Positions 46,734-56,684 of a stretch of 64,000 nt of DNA are shown piece after piece. Position 1 is the first letter of the stretch, and each line of letters starts with the position of its first letter. Made by a program: the position numbers and the translations under genes. Below the pieces are notes generated by a model that worked only from the letters and a program-made list of their open reading frames with translations, was not told where the DNA came from and searched no databases. The DNA lies in the NCBI RefSeq assembly GCF_027924965.1, contig NZ_AP027056.1:1426001-1490000 (forward strand). The letters run 5' to 3'. The DNA comes from Limnohabitans sp. TEGF004 (GTDB lineage Bacteria > Pseudomonadota > Gammaproteobacteria > Burkholderiales > Burkholderiaceae_C).

Positions 46734-46754
46734 GCGGCTTATTCCGTTAACGAA

Positions 46755-48119
46755 TCATTCGTCAAAGTCCCAGATCTGGTGCAGATCTAGACGAATCAAC
46801 GCCAGCAATTCCACCACCTCTAGCTGCATGCGCTCAGCGGCATTGAGGTTGTCGCTGGCGAGGCGCGCAATCAGCAACACGTCCGACAAACTGCCCTCGC
46901 CCAAGGTGTAGGCCTTGACCGATTTTTCTGCGGCCAAGGCTTGACGTTGGGCCGCAGATTTCAAGTTGTCGGCGGCTGTGCGTTTGTGTTGAAACTGAAT
47001 CCACATGCTGTCAAACATGGCGCCCAGTTGTTGCTCGGCCAGCAACACTTTGTCGCTGGCCGCTTGTGCATCGGCCACCAACGCAGTCGCGTGATGAAAG
47101 CGCGAGGCACTGGGGAACGGCATGGAGAACATCACGCCCGAAATGGTTTCAGCCCCTGCCCGCTCGCGCCCGCTGAACACGCCCAATGTGGGGTCAGGCA
47201 ATCGGTCACGCGTCGCGCGGTCAGCGGCGAGGCGCAAACGTTGGGCGTCCACACGCATCATGTTGAGTTCGTGGTTTTTATCTAAGAATTCTTGACGCAT
47301 GGCAACCATGGTGTCGGTCAAAGCAGGCAATTTAGGAAATGCATCCAAACGCAAAGCCACAGGCATGTGCGTGGGCAACACCATGCCTGCATAGCGACGC
47401 GTGAACGCTGACGCACTGGAGGCCAACTGTGCATCGGCCACCGAACGTGCTGCGGTGATGCGCTCAAACTCGGCATTGGCCAGCTCTGCGTCGAGCTGCG
47501 AAATTTCGCCATGCTTGAGCTGCACTTGCGTGAGGCGCTGCATTTTGGCGGCCAAATCAAAGGTGGTCACCGCATTCTTTTGGTCAGCCAACGCACGCAG
47601 GTAAGCAAACCAAAAACGCATCAACTCGCGCGCGCCTTCGTGCATGGCATCGGCGTATTCAATGTCGGCAAAGGCTTGGGTTTGCGTGGCGAGGTCGGCG
47701 TCCATGCCACGCTTGCCCCAAAAACGCACAGGGCGTTCGATGCTCACCATCGACTCATGCAACTGCGCGCCTGTGGCCACCTCGCGACGACGCTGCGAAG
47801 TGCTGCGCAAGGTGAACTCGGCGGAGCCTGAGTCAATGCCCTGAGCGCGAGCTGTACCTGCTTCCTTTTTGGCGCGCGCAGCTTGCATCAAGGGGCTGCT
47901 GAGCAAGGCGTCTTTCACCGCAGCTTCAGCCGGGAGATAAGGCAAAAGCTGTGATATCGCAGTCGACGCTGAGGCCGCGCCAGAAGCTGATGACGTAGCA
48001 GCAGACGATGCAACGGTTGCTGAAACGGCAGGCTGTTGTGCATGAGCCACCCCCATCATCAAGGCGCAAGTGCAAGCGGCGACAAAGGCTACAACATCAA
48101 ATTTCACGAAACGTTTCAT
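46755..48119 (-). CDS. Outer membrane factor of a heavy-metal-type RND efflux system (CzcC-like)
   Basis: The 454-residue protein has a signal peptide (MKRFVKFDVVAF to about AHAQ) and two long helical repeats typical of TolC-family factors, for example MQRLTQVQLKHGEISQLDAELANAEFERI read as QVQLKHGEISQLDAE, with a duplicate pattern near the C-terminus (AEKSVKAYTLGEGSLSDVLLIA). The N-terminal region is Ala/Ser-rich. The start at 48119 overlaps the CzcA-like stop as ATGA. It is the last gene of an operon in the order B-A-C. Confidence 0.85.
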   Translation of the reverse strand: MKRFVKFDVVAFVAACTCALMMGVAHAQQPAVSATVASSAATSSASGAASASTAISQLLPYLPAEAAVKDALLSSPLMQAARAKKEAGTARAQGIDSGSAEFTLRSTSQRRREVATGAQLHESMVSIERPVRFWGKRGMDADLATQTQAFADIEYADAMHEGARELMRFWFAYLRALADQKNAVTTFDLAAKMQRLTQVQLKHGEISQLDAELANAEFERITAARSVADAQLASSASAFTRRYAGMVLPTHMPVALRLDAFPKLPALTDTMVAMRQEFLDKNHELNMMRVDAQRLRLAADRATRDRLPDPTLGVFSGRERAGAETISGVMFSMPFPSASRFHHATALVADAQAASDKVLLAEQQLGAMFDSMWIQFQHKRTAADNLKSAAQRQALAAEKSVKAYTLGEGSLSDVLLIARLASDNLNAAERMQLEVVELLALIRLDLHQIWDFDE

Positions 48120-51100
48120 GACTTCCTCCAATGCAAGAGGCGCGTGAGCGCATGCCACGGCACGCCATCCAGCCCACCAAAGCGTTCAAACAATTTGGGC
48201 AGCAGCAACAAAGTCAGCAAGGTGGAGCTGAGCAAACCACCCGTCACAACAATCGCCAAGGGCCGTTGAATTTCTGAGCCAGGCCCCGTGGCAAACAACA
48301 ACGGGATCATGCCCAGCGCGGTGATGACCGCTGTCATCAACACAGGGCGCAAACGGCGCTCGGTGCCTAGGCGCACCACCACGTCCATCGCTTCGCCATC
48401 GAGCAAGCGTTCGTTGAAGTGCGTCACCATCACCACACCATTGAGCACCGCAATGCCCAACAACGCGATGAAGCCCACCGATGCAGGTACTGACAAATAC
48501 TCGCCCGAGACCGCGAGTGCGACCACACCGCCCACCAACGCAAACGGGATGTTCAAAAAGATGATGCCCGCCTGAATGGCCGAGCCAAAGGTGAACACCA
48601 AGATGGTGAAGATGAGCACCATGGCCGCAGGAATGACCAGCCCCAAACGCGCTGCCGCGCGTTGCTGGTTTTCAAACTGACCGCCCCACACAATGCGCAC
48701 ATCGCTGGGCAGCTTCAAGGCGGCCACCGCCTTTTTGGCATCGGCCACAAAGCCCGTCAAATCGCGACCATCCACCGACACCTGAACGCTGGTGAAGCGC
48801 GCGCTTTGCTCGTGGTCCACACGGATGGGGCCATCCACCAAGCGAATGTCAGCCAAGGCACTGGCGGCCCACACACGGCCATCGGGTGCAGCAAGCTGCA
48901 AGTTTTTAAACGCTTCTGGGCTTTGTCGCGTGGCCTCGTTGCCGCGTAAGGTGAGCGGCATGCGCACACCGTCTTGCAACACGTAGCCGAGTGACTCGCC
49001 TTCGACTTGGTTTTTCAAGGCTTGCTGCAAGGCCTCCACACTGAAGCCCGCTTGGCCCATGGTGGTGCGGTTCAAACTTACAGAGACGTATTGCAAGCCC
49101 TCTGCCTTAGGCGCAATCACTTCGGCAGCGCCGGGGATGGTGCGCACGGCATCGGCAACTTGATGAGCAGCTTCGTTCAAGCTACCAAGGTCTGTGCCAA
49201 AAATTTTGATAGCCACATCGCCGCGTGTGCCTGTGAGCATTTCAGACACACGCATTTCAATCGGCTGGGTGAAGCCATAGACCAAGCCCGGAAAACCATC
49301 CAACACCACGCGCAGCGCATCGACGATGTCGTCTTTGTTGCCGCGCCATTCACTTTTGGGCTTGAGCACCAAGAAAGTGTCGGTCTCATTCAGGCCCATG
49401 GGGTCTAGCCCCAACTCGTCAGAGCCTGCACGGGCGACGATTGACTTGACTTCGGGCACGTTGTCCAAAATGGCTTGCTGCACACGGGTGTCAATTTCCA
49501 GCGAGGCTTCGAGTGAAATCGAAGGCAGCTTTTGCAACTGCACCAAGATGTCGCCCTCATCCAAGGTGGGCATGAAGGTTTTGCCAATGAAGCTGTAGAG
49601 CACGGCAGCCACGACCAACGAGGCCAGAGACACACCATACAACCACTGCGGCTTGGCCCACACGCGTTCGCGCAAACGCAGATACGCGGCATGGATTTTT
49701 TGCATCACCACAGGCTCGTGCGCACCCTCTTCTTTCAGCACCATCGATGCCAAAGCAGGAATCACACTGAACGCCAATAGCAGCGACGAAGCCAACGCCA
49801 TGATGATGGTCACGGCCACAGGTGCAAACAGCTTTCCTTCTAAGCCTTCAAGGCTCAGCAACGGCAAAAACACCACGCAAATGATGAGCACGCCAGACGC
49901 CACGGGTTTGACCACCTGACGCACAGCACTCAGCAAAATTTCGGTTTTCGACAAGGCGTGGCCTTTTGGGTGCGATGCAAATGCGGTTTCGATGTTTTCC
50001 ACCACCACCACCGCTGCGTCCACCAACATGCCCAGCGCAATGGCCAAGCCACCCAAGCTCATCAAGTTGGCGGTCAAGCCAAAACCACGCATCAACATGA
50101 AGGTGCTCAGCAATGACAAAGGCAAAGCCACGGCCACCACCACGGCAGCGCGCATGCCGCCCAAGAACACATACAAGGTGATGCACACCAACACCGCGGC
50201 CTCAATCAACGCATGAATGACCGTGTCTGCGGCTCGCGTGACCAACTCGCCTCGGTTGTAAAAAGTTTTCACGGTCATGCCTTTGGGCAAGCGCGGGGCC
50301 ATATCGGCTAACTTGGCATCGACCGCGTTCACCAACTGACGGGCATTGACACCGCGCATGCCCAGCACCAGGCCTTCGACCGCTTCGCCTTGGCCATCTT
50401 GGGTGACTGCACCGTAGCGTGTGAGTGCGCCGTGCGTGACGGTGGCCACGTCGTCGAGCTGCACGCGTGCGTTGCGCGTGGTGGTCAAGCGCACCGCACG
50501 CAAATCGTCCAACGTTTTCACTGCGCCTTCCACGCGTACGACCAAGGCTTCTTCGCCAGCCGTCAAACGGCCTGCACCATCGTTGCTGTTGTTGGCGAGC
50601 AAGGCTTGACGCAAGTCGGTCATGCTCACACCCATCGCCGCCATCTTGGCGGTGTTGGGAATGACTTCGAAGGTTTGCACTTCACCGCCAAGCGAGTTGA
50701 CTTCGGCCACACCGGGAATGGTGCGCAGCTCGGGGCGAATCACCCAGTCGAGCACGCGGCGTTTTTCGGCCAAGCCGAAGTCACCTTCAAGCGTGAACAT
50801 GTACACCTCGCTCAGCGGTGTAGTGATGGGCGCCAAGCCACCGCTCACACTGGCTGGCAAATCGCGCATGACCGAGCCCAAGCGCTCAGACACTTGTTGG
50901 CGCGCCCAATACAAATCCACGCCTTCGTCAAAGTCGATGGTGATGTCAGCAATGCCGTACTTCGAGATAGAACGCACGATGCGTTTGTTGGGGATGCTCA
51001 GCAGCTCTTGCTCTATGGGTTTGACCACGCGCTGCTCGACCTCTTCGGGCGTCATGCCTGGAATTTTGAGAATCACTTTGGCCTGCGTGGGCGAGATATC

Positions 51101-51223
51101 GGGGAAGGCATCAATCGGCAAATTGAGCCACGCGTACGTGCCTGCAACAAACAGCAAGCCAGCACACGCCAGCGTGAGGCTGCGAAAACGCAGGCTCAAA
51201 CGAATGAGGTGTTCAAACATCAC
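48116..51223 (-). CDS. Heavy-metal efflux RND permease (CzcA/CusA family)
   Basis: The 1035-residue inner membrane protein has the HME-RND layout: FEHLIRLSLRFRSLTLA at TM1, a periplasmic loop beginning YAWLNLPIDAFPDISPTQAKV, and the second loop with DEGDILVQLQKLPSISL. The TM4 motif reads AIALGMLVDAAVVVVEN. It keeps one intramembrane Asp but not the extra Asp of CzcA (DFGLIVDGAV), and is closer to CusA (AIAIGAMVDAAIV). The metal cannot be settled from this. Genes B, A and C overlap each other by 4 bases, so the complex is made as a unit. Confidence 0.92.
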   Translation of the reverse strand: MMFEHLIRLSLRFRSLTLACAGLLFVAGTYAWLNLPIDAFPDISPTQAKVILKIPGMTPEEVEQRVVKPIEQELLSIPNKRIVRSISKYGIADITIDFDEGVDLYWARQQVSERLGSVMRDLPASVSGGLAPITTPLSEVYMFTLEGDFGLAEKRRVLDWVIRPELRTIPGVAEVNSLGGEVQTFEVIPNTAKMAAMGVSMTDLRQALLANNSNDGAGRLTAGEEALVVRVEGAVKTLDDLRAVRLTTTRNARVQLDDVATVTHGALTRYGAVTQDGQGEAVEGLVLGMRGVNARQLVNAVDAKLADMAPRLPKGMTVKTFYNRGELVTRAADTVIHALIEAAVLVCITLYVFLGGMRAAVVVAVALPLSLLSTFMLMRGFGLTANLMSLGGLAIALGMLVDAAVVVVENIETAFASHPKGHALSKTEILLSAVRQVVKPVASGVLIICVVFLPLLSLEGLEGKLFAPVAVTIIMALASSLLLAFSVIPALASMVLKEEGAHEPVVMQKIHAAYLRLRERVWAKPQWLYGVSLASLVVAAVLYSFIGKTFMPTLDEGDILVQLQKLPSISLEASLEIDTRVQQAILDNVPEVKSIVARAGSDELGLDPMGLNETDTFLVLKPKSEWRGNKDDIVDALRVVLDGFPGLVYGFTQPIEMRVSEMLTGTRGDVAIKIFGTDLGSLNEAAHQVADAVRTIPGAAEVIAPKAEGLQYVSVSLNRTTMGQAGFSVEALQQALKNQVEGESLGYVLQDGVRMPLTLRGNEATRQSPEAFKNLQLAAPDGRVWAASALADIRLVDGPIRVDHEQSARFTSVQVSVDGRDLTGFVADAKKAVAALKLPSDVRIVWGGQFENQQRAAARLGLVIPAAMVLIFTILVFTFGSAIQAGIIFLNIPFALVGGVVALAVSGEYLSVPASVGFIALLGIAVLNGVVMVTHFNERLLDGEAMDVVVRLGTERRLRPVLMTAVITALGMIPLLFATGPGSEIQRPLAIVVTGGLLSSTLLTLLLLPKLFERFGGLDGVPWHALTRLLHWRKS

Positions 51224-52338
51224 TCGTCCTTTTGTAACAAGGCGCGCAAGGAAGCGATGCCTGTGACCGCCACTTTACTGCCTGCAGGCAACGCGGTCTC
51301 GATCAACGACAAGTCGTCGGTGGACGAAATGACATTCACCGTTTGCGCTTCAAAGCCTTTGTCGTTCGCCACAAACAACCACGGCTTGCCGCGCCACTGA
51401 GTGACGGCGCGTGCGGGTACCAGCCATTGCGAATCAGGCTTGGCGGCACCTGCTTTGCCTTTGGCATGCACGGTGACCGACACCAACTCGCCCGCTTGCA
51501 AACTGCCTCGGCTTGTGACGGTGGCACGTGCGCGTGCCGATTGGCTGGCATCCACCGCGCGGCTCACGCCGATGAGCTTGGCTTTGGCGTTGCGCGAGGC
51601 AATGCTGACCTCGTCACCTACTTGCAGCTGCGCAGCTTTATCAGATGAAAGCTGCAGGTCGAGTTGCAACTGCGAACTGTCCGCCAACTTGAACAACATC
51701 GCGCCCACTTCCACGCGTTGGCCGACCGCGACAAAAGCCTCAGACACTGTGCCCGACAGCGGCGCTTTGAGCGTGCCCGTGGCGTAGCCCGTGTTGGCAT
51801 CAAAGCGCATGCCTGCGGCGACCAGCTCGGCCTCGCGTGCATGCAGCTGCGCTTGTGCAGCCTCTTGCTTAGAGCGGCTCAGTTGCAAACGCACGGCAGG
51901 GATGATGCCCTCCTCGAACATGGCTTGGTCGCGCTGTGCGGCGGCAGAGGCGTTTTTGTAATCGAGCGAAGCTTCATTCAACAAGCGCCGTGCATCGCCC
52001 AACATGGGGCTGGTGAAGTGCGCCAAAGCAGCTCCCGCCTTGACCGTGTCGCCCACGCCCACCAACAACCGAGACACTTGGCCCGCATACGGCGCAGACA
52101 CCGTGAACTCTTTGCCGGGTGGCATGACCACCGTGGCGCTGGCCAGCAGCTGACCGCCTGTCGAGGCCTGCACTGCTGCCACTTGCACACCCAGGCTGGC
52201 TTGTTGTTTGGCATTCAGCAGCAGCAACACGGATGCATTGGCTGCGGATGGCGCCACTTGCGCCAAGGCATTGACCATCACTGCCAACCACAAGCAGGAC
52301 ACAAAGCCACGAAGGAAAAACTTGAAAGAAGTGAACAT
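51220..52338 (-). CDS. Periplasmic adaptor (membrane fusion) protein of the metal RND system (CzcB-like)
   Basis: The 372-residue protein has a signal peptide or anchor (SFKFFLRGFVSCLWLAVMVNALAQ, cleaved near ALAQ), a lipoyl half with FTVSAPYAGQVSRLLVGVGDTVKAG, a helical hairpin (about 125-180), the second lipoyl half (LKAPLSGTVSEAFVAVGQRV) and barrel domains. No His- or Met-rich metal-binding N-terminus is visible. The start at 52338 is preferred to 52350 because it leaves a cleaner signal peptide. It is first of the three structural genes and overlaps the permease gene by 4 bases. Confidence 0.88.
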   Translation of the reverse strand: MFTSFKFFLRGFVSCLWLAVMVNALAQVAPSAANASVLLLLNAKQQASLGVQVAAVQASTGGQLLASATVVMPPGKEFTVSAPYAGQVSRLLVGVGDTVKAGAALAHFTSPMLGDARRLLNEASLDYKNASAAAQRDQAMFEEGIIPAVRLQLSRSKQEAAQAQLHAREAELVAAGMRFDANTGYATGTLKAPLSGTVSEAFVAVGQRVEVGAMLFKLADSSQLQLDLQLSSDKAAQLQVGDEVSIASRNAKAKLIGVSRAVDASQSARARATVTSRGSLQAGELVSVTVHAKGKAGAAKPDSQWLVPARAVTQWRGKPWLFVANDKGFEAQTVNVISSTDDLSLIETALPAGSKVAVTGIASLRALLQKDE

Positions 52339-52401
52339 CACCAACTCCACACATCACAAACCAAGAGGCGGTGCACACACCAGGTGTACACGCGTTAAAA
52401 A

Positions 52402-52839
52402 TTAGAAGTGAAATGCAGGAGGTGCGTGCGGCAGCGGCGGAAAGCCGGCAAGAAACGAAGGACGGCCGGCACGTTGCGTGCCTGGCGCCAGCAAGAAAGA
52501 CACCACGCGCTGAATCAGCGCAGCCATGACAAAGACGGTGAGGATCAACACGCTTTGCTGCTGCTCCTCCACATCCAACGCGGCTTGGCGTGCATAAGAA
52601 GTTTCAACACCCACAGCCGCAGACTCTGGCTCATCGTCTTGGCTGAAGCTGGTCATGGTCAATGCAGGTTCAGCAGACAGCGACACGGAACTCATGCCTG
52701 CCACATGCAAACCGGTCACCTGAGACGCACCGTAATGCGCGTGCAAAAACGGGCCAATTGCCAACAAGGCAACCAGCGCCATGGCCATATGAAGGCACAT
52801 CGTTTTGAAGAGGGAGGTTTGCTGCATTACGCTGGTCAT
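52402..52839 (-). CDS. Small membrane protein upstream of the metal efflux operon
   Basis: The 145-residue protein has an N-terminal hydrophobic helix (about residues 12-32, LHMAMALVALLAIGPFLHAH), a periplasmic-looking stretch with several His, and a second hydrophobic helix (about 97-116, VLILTVFVMAALIQRVVSFLL), ending PLPHAPPAFHF. No family was recognised. Its place 64 bases upstream of the CzcB-like gene, on the same strand, suggests an accessory or regulatory part in metal handling, like the small czcI-type genes of some Betaproteobacteria; that is inference from position. In-frame ATGs at codons 5, 15 and 19 are alternatives. Confidence 0.65.
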   Translation of the reverse strand: MTSVMQQTSLFKTMCLHMAMALVALLAIGPFLHAHYGASQVTGLHVAGMSSVSLSAEPALTMTSFSQDDEPESAAVGVETSYARQAALDVEEQQQSVLILTVFVMAALIQRVVSFLLAPGTQRAGRPSFLAGFPPLPHAPPAFHF

Positions 52840-52886
52840 CTTAAACCAGCCAGATGAAGCCTTGATGAAGCAAGGCTTTGATGGAA

Positions 52887-53521
52887 TTAGCGCAAATCAG
52901 CGGCGCAGCGCTTAAATTGAGCCAATGGCGTTGTGCCGTCTTGACCCGCCGCAGGAAACTTAGACAAATCGATCACCACAGACGGTTGCTTGGTGACCAA
53001 GGGAAATAGCAGGTGAAGGTTCTTTGCGTCATCACCCACCCAAGTTTGCAGTTCGTTCTTTTTGCTGTCTTTGTATTCAGCGCACACGCTGCTTTTTTTG
53101 CAACTGCTTTTGTGTCCGGTGAACCGCCGCACGCTGACGTCCTCGACACCTAGCTCTATGCGGGGAATTGGAAACGGTTGGATGCCTTTGCCGCCAGGGG
53201 CGAGCTGATGGTTTTGCCCAATGACTGACAGCACCATGGGTTTGCCCACTTCACGTTTGGCCACCACCGAACCCGTGAACGCAAACTGCGTGAACTTCTT
53301 GTTGAACTTGCTGGTGTACACGTGCATCAGTGTGAGCTGGCAACTGGGTTCTTTTTTGTTTTTTCTGTTTGCTTTGAACACCATGCGCGAGGCATCACCC
53401 GAGACATCCGGCAGCTGTGCCGTACGAGCTGCCTGTGCGGGCATCGACATGACCAAGAACACACCAAGCCAGCCGCAAACCGCCAGAGACCAAAGCCCCT
53501 GCGCCTTTGACAAGAACCCCA

Positions 53522-53522
<1 letters not shown>
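52887..53522 (-). CDS. Exported protein of unknown function coupled to mreB
   Basis: The 211-residue protein has a signal peptide (LWSLAVCGWLGVFLVMS, cleavage near AQA-A). The mature part is basic with two close cysteine pairs' worth of Cys (SSCKKSSVC) and a final RCAADLR; no family was recognised. The start at 53522 is chosen because its A is shared with the mreB stop (TGATG), implying translational coupling. Being cotranscribed with mreB suggests an envelope or cell-shape role, unproven. Confidence 0.7.
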
Positions 53523-54598
<1,076 letters not shown>

Positions 54599-54631
54599 TT
54601 ATCGAGAAGCCCGCCCTCGTCGTCCATACGC

Positions 54632-54654
54632 TTCAAGGTGTATAAACCCTTGAA
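54632..54654. promoter_or_regulatory. Inverted repeat upstream of mreB, candidate operator
   Basis: TTCAAGG-N9-CCTTGAA is a perfect 7-bp inverted repeat. On the mreB strand its centre contains TTTATAC, which could be a -10 element about 75 bases before the start codon. No known regulator is recognised. Confidence 0.35.
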
Positions 54655-54682
54655 TTTAAAGAGAAAATAGTCAATTAGTAGC

Positions 54683-54711
54683 AATAAAAAAGGCGCCATC
54701 AAGGCGCCTTT
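54683..54711 (-). terminator. Terminator after the 67-codon gene
   Basis: AAAGGCGCC and GGCGCCTTT form a 9-bp stem with a 5-base loop. On the minus strand it is followed by TTTTATT, 18 bases after the stop of the small gene at 54729 and before mreB. Confidence 0.8.
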
Positions 54712-54728
54712 GAAATAGGTGTATCGAA

Positions 54729-54932
54729 TTAAGCTTTGACCGCACGAAATCCTGAATACATCCGTGAAGCAGGACGGCTGCGCTGCTCAGCTTCTTGAGC
54801 CAGCTGGGCGCGGATTCGATCAAACGTCGCTTTGATGCCAGTCTTCTCACAAGACACGATTTTGAAGCGGCGCTCCACGGCAACATTAGGCGATTCGATC
54901 TGAACTACTGATTTATCCAATTTAGGCTCCAA
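54729..54932 (-). CDS. Small hypothetical protein (67 residues)
   Basis: The protein starts MEPKLDKSVVQIESPNV and continues as a basic, helical sequence (RFKIVSCEKTG, FDRIRAQLAQEAEQRSRP) with no signal or membrane segment. No family was recognised. A dedicated hairpin terminator right behind it, placed before the mreB promoter area, supports it as a true gene. Preceded by AGCCTAAA rather than a strong ribosome site. Confidence 0.6.
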   Translation of the reverse strand: MEPKLDKSVVQIESPNVAVERRFKIVSCEKTGIKATFDRIRAQLAQEAEQRSRPASRMYSGFRAVKA

Positions 54933-55024
54933 AGAACTTAGTGAAGAATCAACGCCTCAGCTTTACATTTGGTGTACACGCTTTCTAAAAAAAAACGACA
55001 GAAAACATAAGTCCTTGATTTACT

Positions 55025-55030
55025 TATAAT
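55025..55030 (+). promoter_or_regulatory. Candidate -10 element for the GT39-like gene
   Basis: A perfect TATAAT lies 28 bases before the TTG start at 55059 in AT-rich DNA. No good -35 is seen at the expected distance (GAAAACA around 55001-55007). Confidence 0.35.
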
Positions 55031-55058
55031 TTTTCATTAACTTTTGTGACAAAAAACC

Positions 55059-56639
55059 TTGAATAACGCTGTCCACCCCCGCTTTGATCTAGAAAAAATA
55101 TCAAAAAACACATGGATTTGGTGGGTGTTGGGCATCCACGTGTTGGCTTGGGTCGTCGCCCATGGCATTGCCGACACCAATTTAGACAGCTACGCCGACA
55201 TGCTGGAAAACTATGCCTGGGGTCAAAACTGGGCTTGGGGCAGTGCCAAGCACCCGCCTTTGTTTGCCTGGGTCACGGGCGCGTGGTTTGTTGTTTTTCC
55301 AACCACAGACATGGCCTACCACCTGCTGTCTTATCTCAACGTCGCCATCGGCCTGCTGGGTGTTTACCGCTTGGCACAAGCCATAGACAGACATGATCTG
55401 GCTTTGCCTGCAGTGATTTTGTTAAGCATGGCGTTTCCTTACAGCACCCTGGCCGTCAAATTCAACGCCAATGCGATTTTGCTAAGTGTTTGGCCTTGGG
55501 TTGCCGTTGCTTGGGTGCACAGCATTCAGAAAACTGGGCGCTCGGGCTTGCTGTGGTCAATGGCGTTGGGCGTGTTAGCCGCCCTGGCCATGCTGGGCAA
55601 GTACTACAGCGGCGTGTTCTTGCTGGCGCTTTTCTTGGCAGCCTTTGCCTCAGCACCAGGACGTGCTTGGTTCATGACACCTAAACCATGGTTGACACTG
55701 CTTGTCTTTGGTTTGAGTTTGTTGCCCCACATCGAATGGCTGCGGTCCCATGAATTCGTCACCCTACATTACGTGGGCGAACAAAGCAGCACAGGCGGCA
55801 CCAACTGGCGCCTTTTAAGCAAATTTGCGGTTGCGCCCGTGGCCTATTGGCTGGTGCCTTGGCTGCTTTGCACGGCGCTGAGTGCAGCAAAAGACGTGTC
55901 TATTTGGCAGGCGTTGCGCACCTTGCCCACTCGGATGTGGTTGTCATGGCGCCCTCAAGGCTGGGGCGATAGTTTTTTTTGGTTGGCCATGCTGCCTTGG
56001 GCCATCACGCTGATATTTGGAATCACCGGTTTTGTGGAGCTCTCTCTGCCTTGGGCCATTCCGATTGGTTACGGCTTTTCCCTGCTTTGGTTGCGCAACC
56101 TCAACCAAGATGACAAGGCAAGCGAATACATCACCCAGCGTTTGCTCAAATGCTTGATGGCCTGGTTTGTTGTCGTGGTGTTGGTCAGCCCTTGGTACGC
56201 TTGGCACCAAGCCAACGAAGGAAACGACAACCACTACCTGCCAAGGCGCGAAGCTGCCGCGGCTGTGCTTCAAACATGGCAAGAGCGCCACCCCAACGTG
56301 CAGCTCCAATGGGTTGGTGGCCAATGGGCAGAAAGTGCTTTGCTGGCCTTTTACGGTGACCAGGACTTGCGCGTGGTGCCCGAGGTGCCAGATCAATTCC
56401 CAGCCACCGTCAACCCCTTGCCCGATTGGCAAACACGCGCAGGCGTGTTGCTCTGTCCTCTCGGCCCTGTGAGCACACCTGCCGTCACTGATTGCCCACA
56501 ACGCATGCAGATGTGGTTAGAAGCACAGGGGCAAAAAGCCGACCCCATCACGATCACCGTGAAGAGTCAAGGCATTCGCTTCCCGCTGGACAAACCTTTC
56601 GCATACCTGGTGTTCGAATACCTCCCCAAGCAACCATAA
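55059..56639 (+). CDS. Membrane glycosyltransferase, GT39/ArnT-like (PMT family)
   Basis: The 526-residue protein has about ten hydrophobic segments and, after the first one, the loop LDSYADMLENYAWGQ followed by KHPPLFAW, the acidic/HPP signature of lipid-linked sugar transferases of the PMT_2 group. The C-terminal 130 residues are a soluble periplasmic domain. Such enzymes move sugars from polyprenyl phosphate to lipid A or proteins; the substrate is unknown. A TGA lies in frame just upstream and no ATG precedes the conserved part, so TTG at 55059 is the likely start. A terminator follows. Confidence 0.85.
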   Translation: MNNAVHPRFDLEKISKNTWIWWVLGIHVLAWVVAHGIADTNLDSYADMLENYAWGQNWAWGSAKHPPLFAWVTGAWFVVFPTTDMAYHLLSYLNVAIGLLGVYRLAQAIDRHDLALPAVILLSMAFPYSTLAVKFNANAILLSVWPWVAVAWVHSIQKTGRSGLLWSMALGVLAALAMLGKYYSGVFLLALFLAAFASAPGRAWFMTPKPWLTLLVFGLSLLPHIEWLRSHEFVTLHYVGEQSSTGGTNWRLLSKFAVAPVAYWLVPWLLCTALSAAKDVSIWQALRTLPTRMWLSWRPQGWGDSFFWLAMLPWAITLIFGITGFVELSLPWAIPIGYGFSLLWLRNLNQDDKASEYITQRLLKCLMAWFVVVVLVSPWYAWHQANEGNDNHYLPRREAAAAVLQTWQERHPNVQLQWVGGQWAESALLAFYGDQDLRVVPEVPDQFPATVNPLPDWQTRAGVLLCPLGPVSTPAVTDCPQRMQMWLEAQGQKADPITITVKSQGIRFPLDKPFAYLVFEYLPKQP

Positions 56640-56640
56640 A

Positions 56641-56664
56641 AAAAGCCACCCGAGGGTGGCTTTT
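56641..56664. terminator. Bidirectional terminator between the GT39-like and livK-like genes
   Basis: AAAAGCCACC and GGTGGCTTTT make a 10-bp stem with a 4-base loop, flanked by A-rich and T-rich ends, between two convergent genes. Confidence 0.85.
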
Positions 56665-56684
56665 GAGTGGGTGGCATTGCGGCT

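Noticed and set aside
46749..46761. Inverted repeat ACGAAT-C-ATTCGT between the RidA-like and CzcC-like genes
   Set aside because: A one-base loop cannot form a stable hairpin, it overlaps the end of the CzcC-like gene and has no T-run; not called a terminator.
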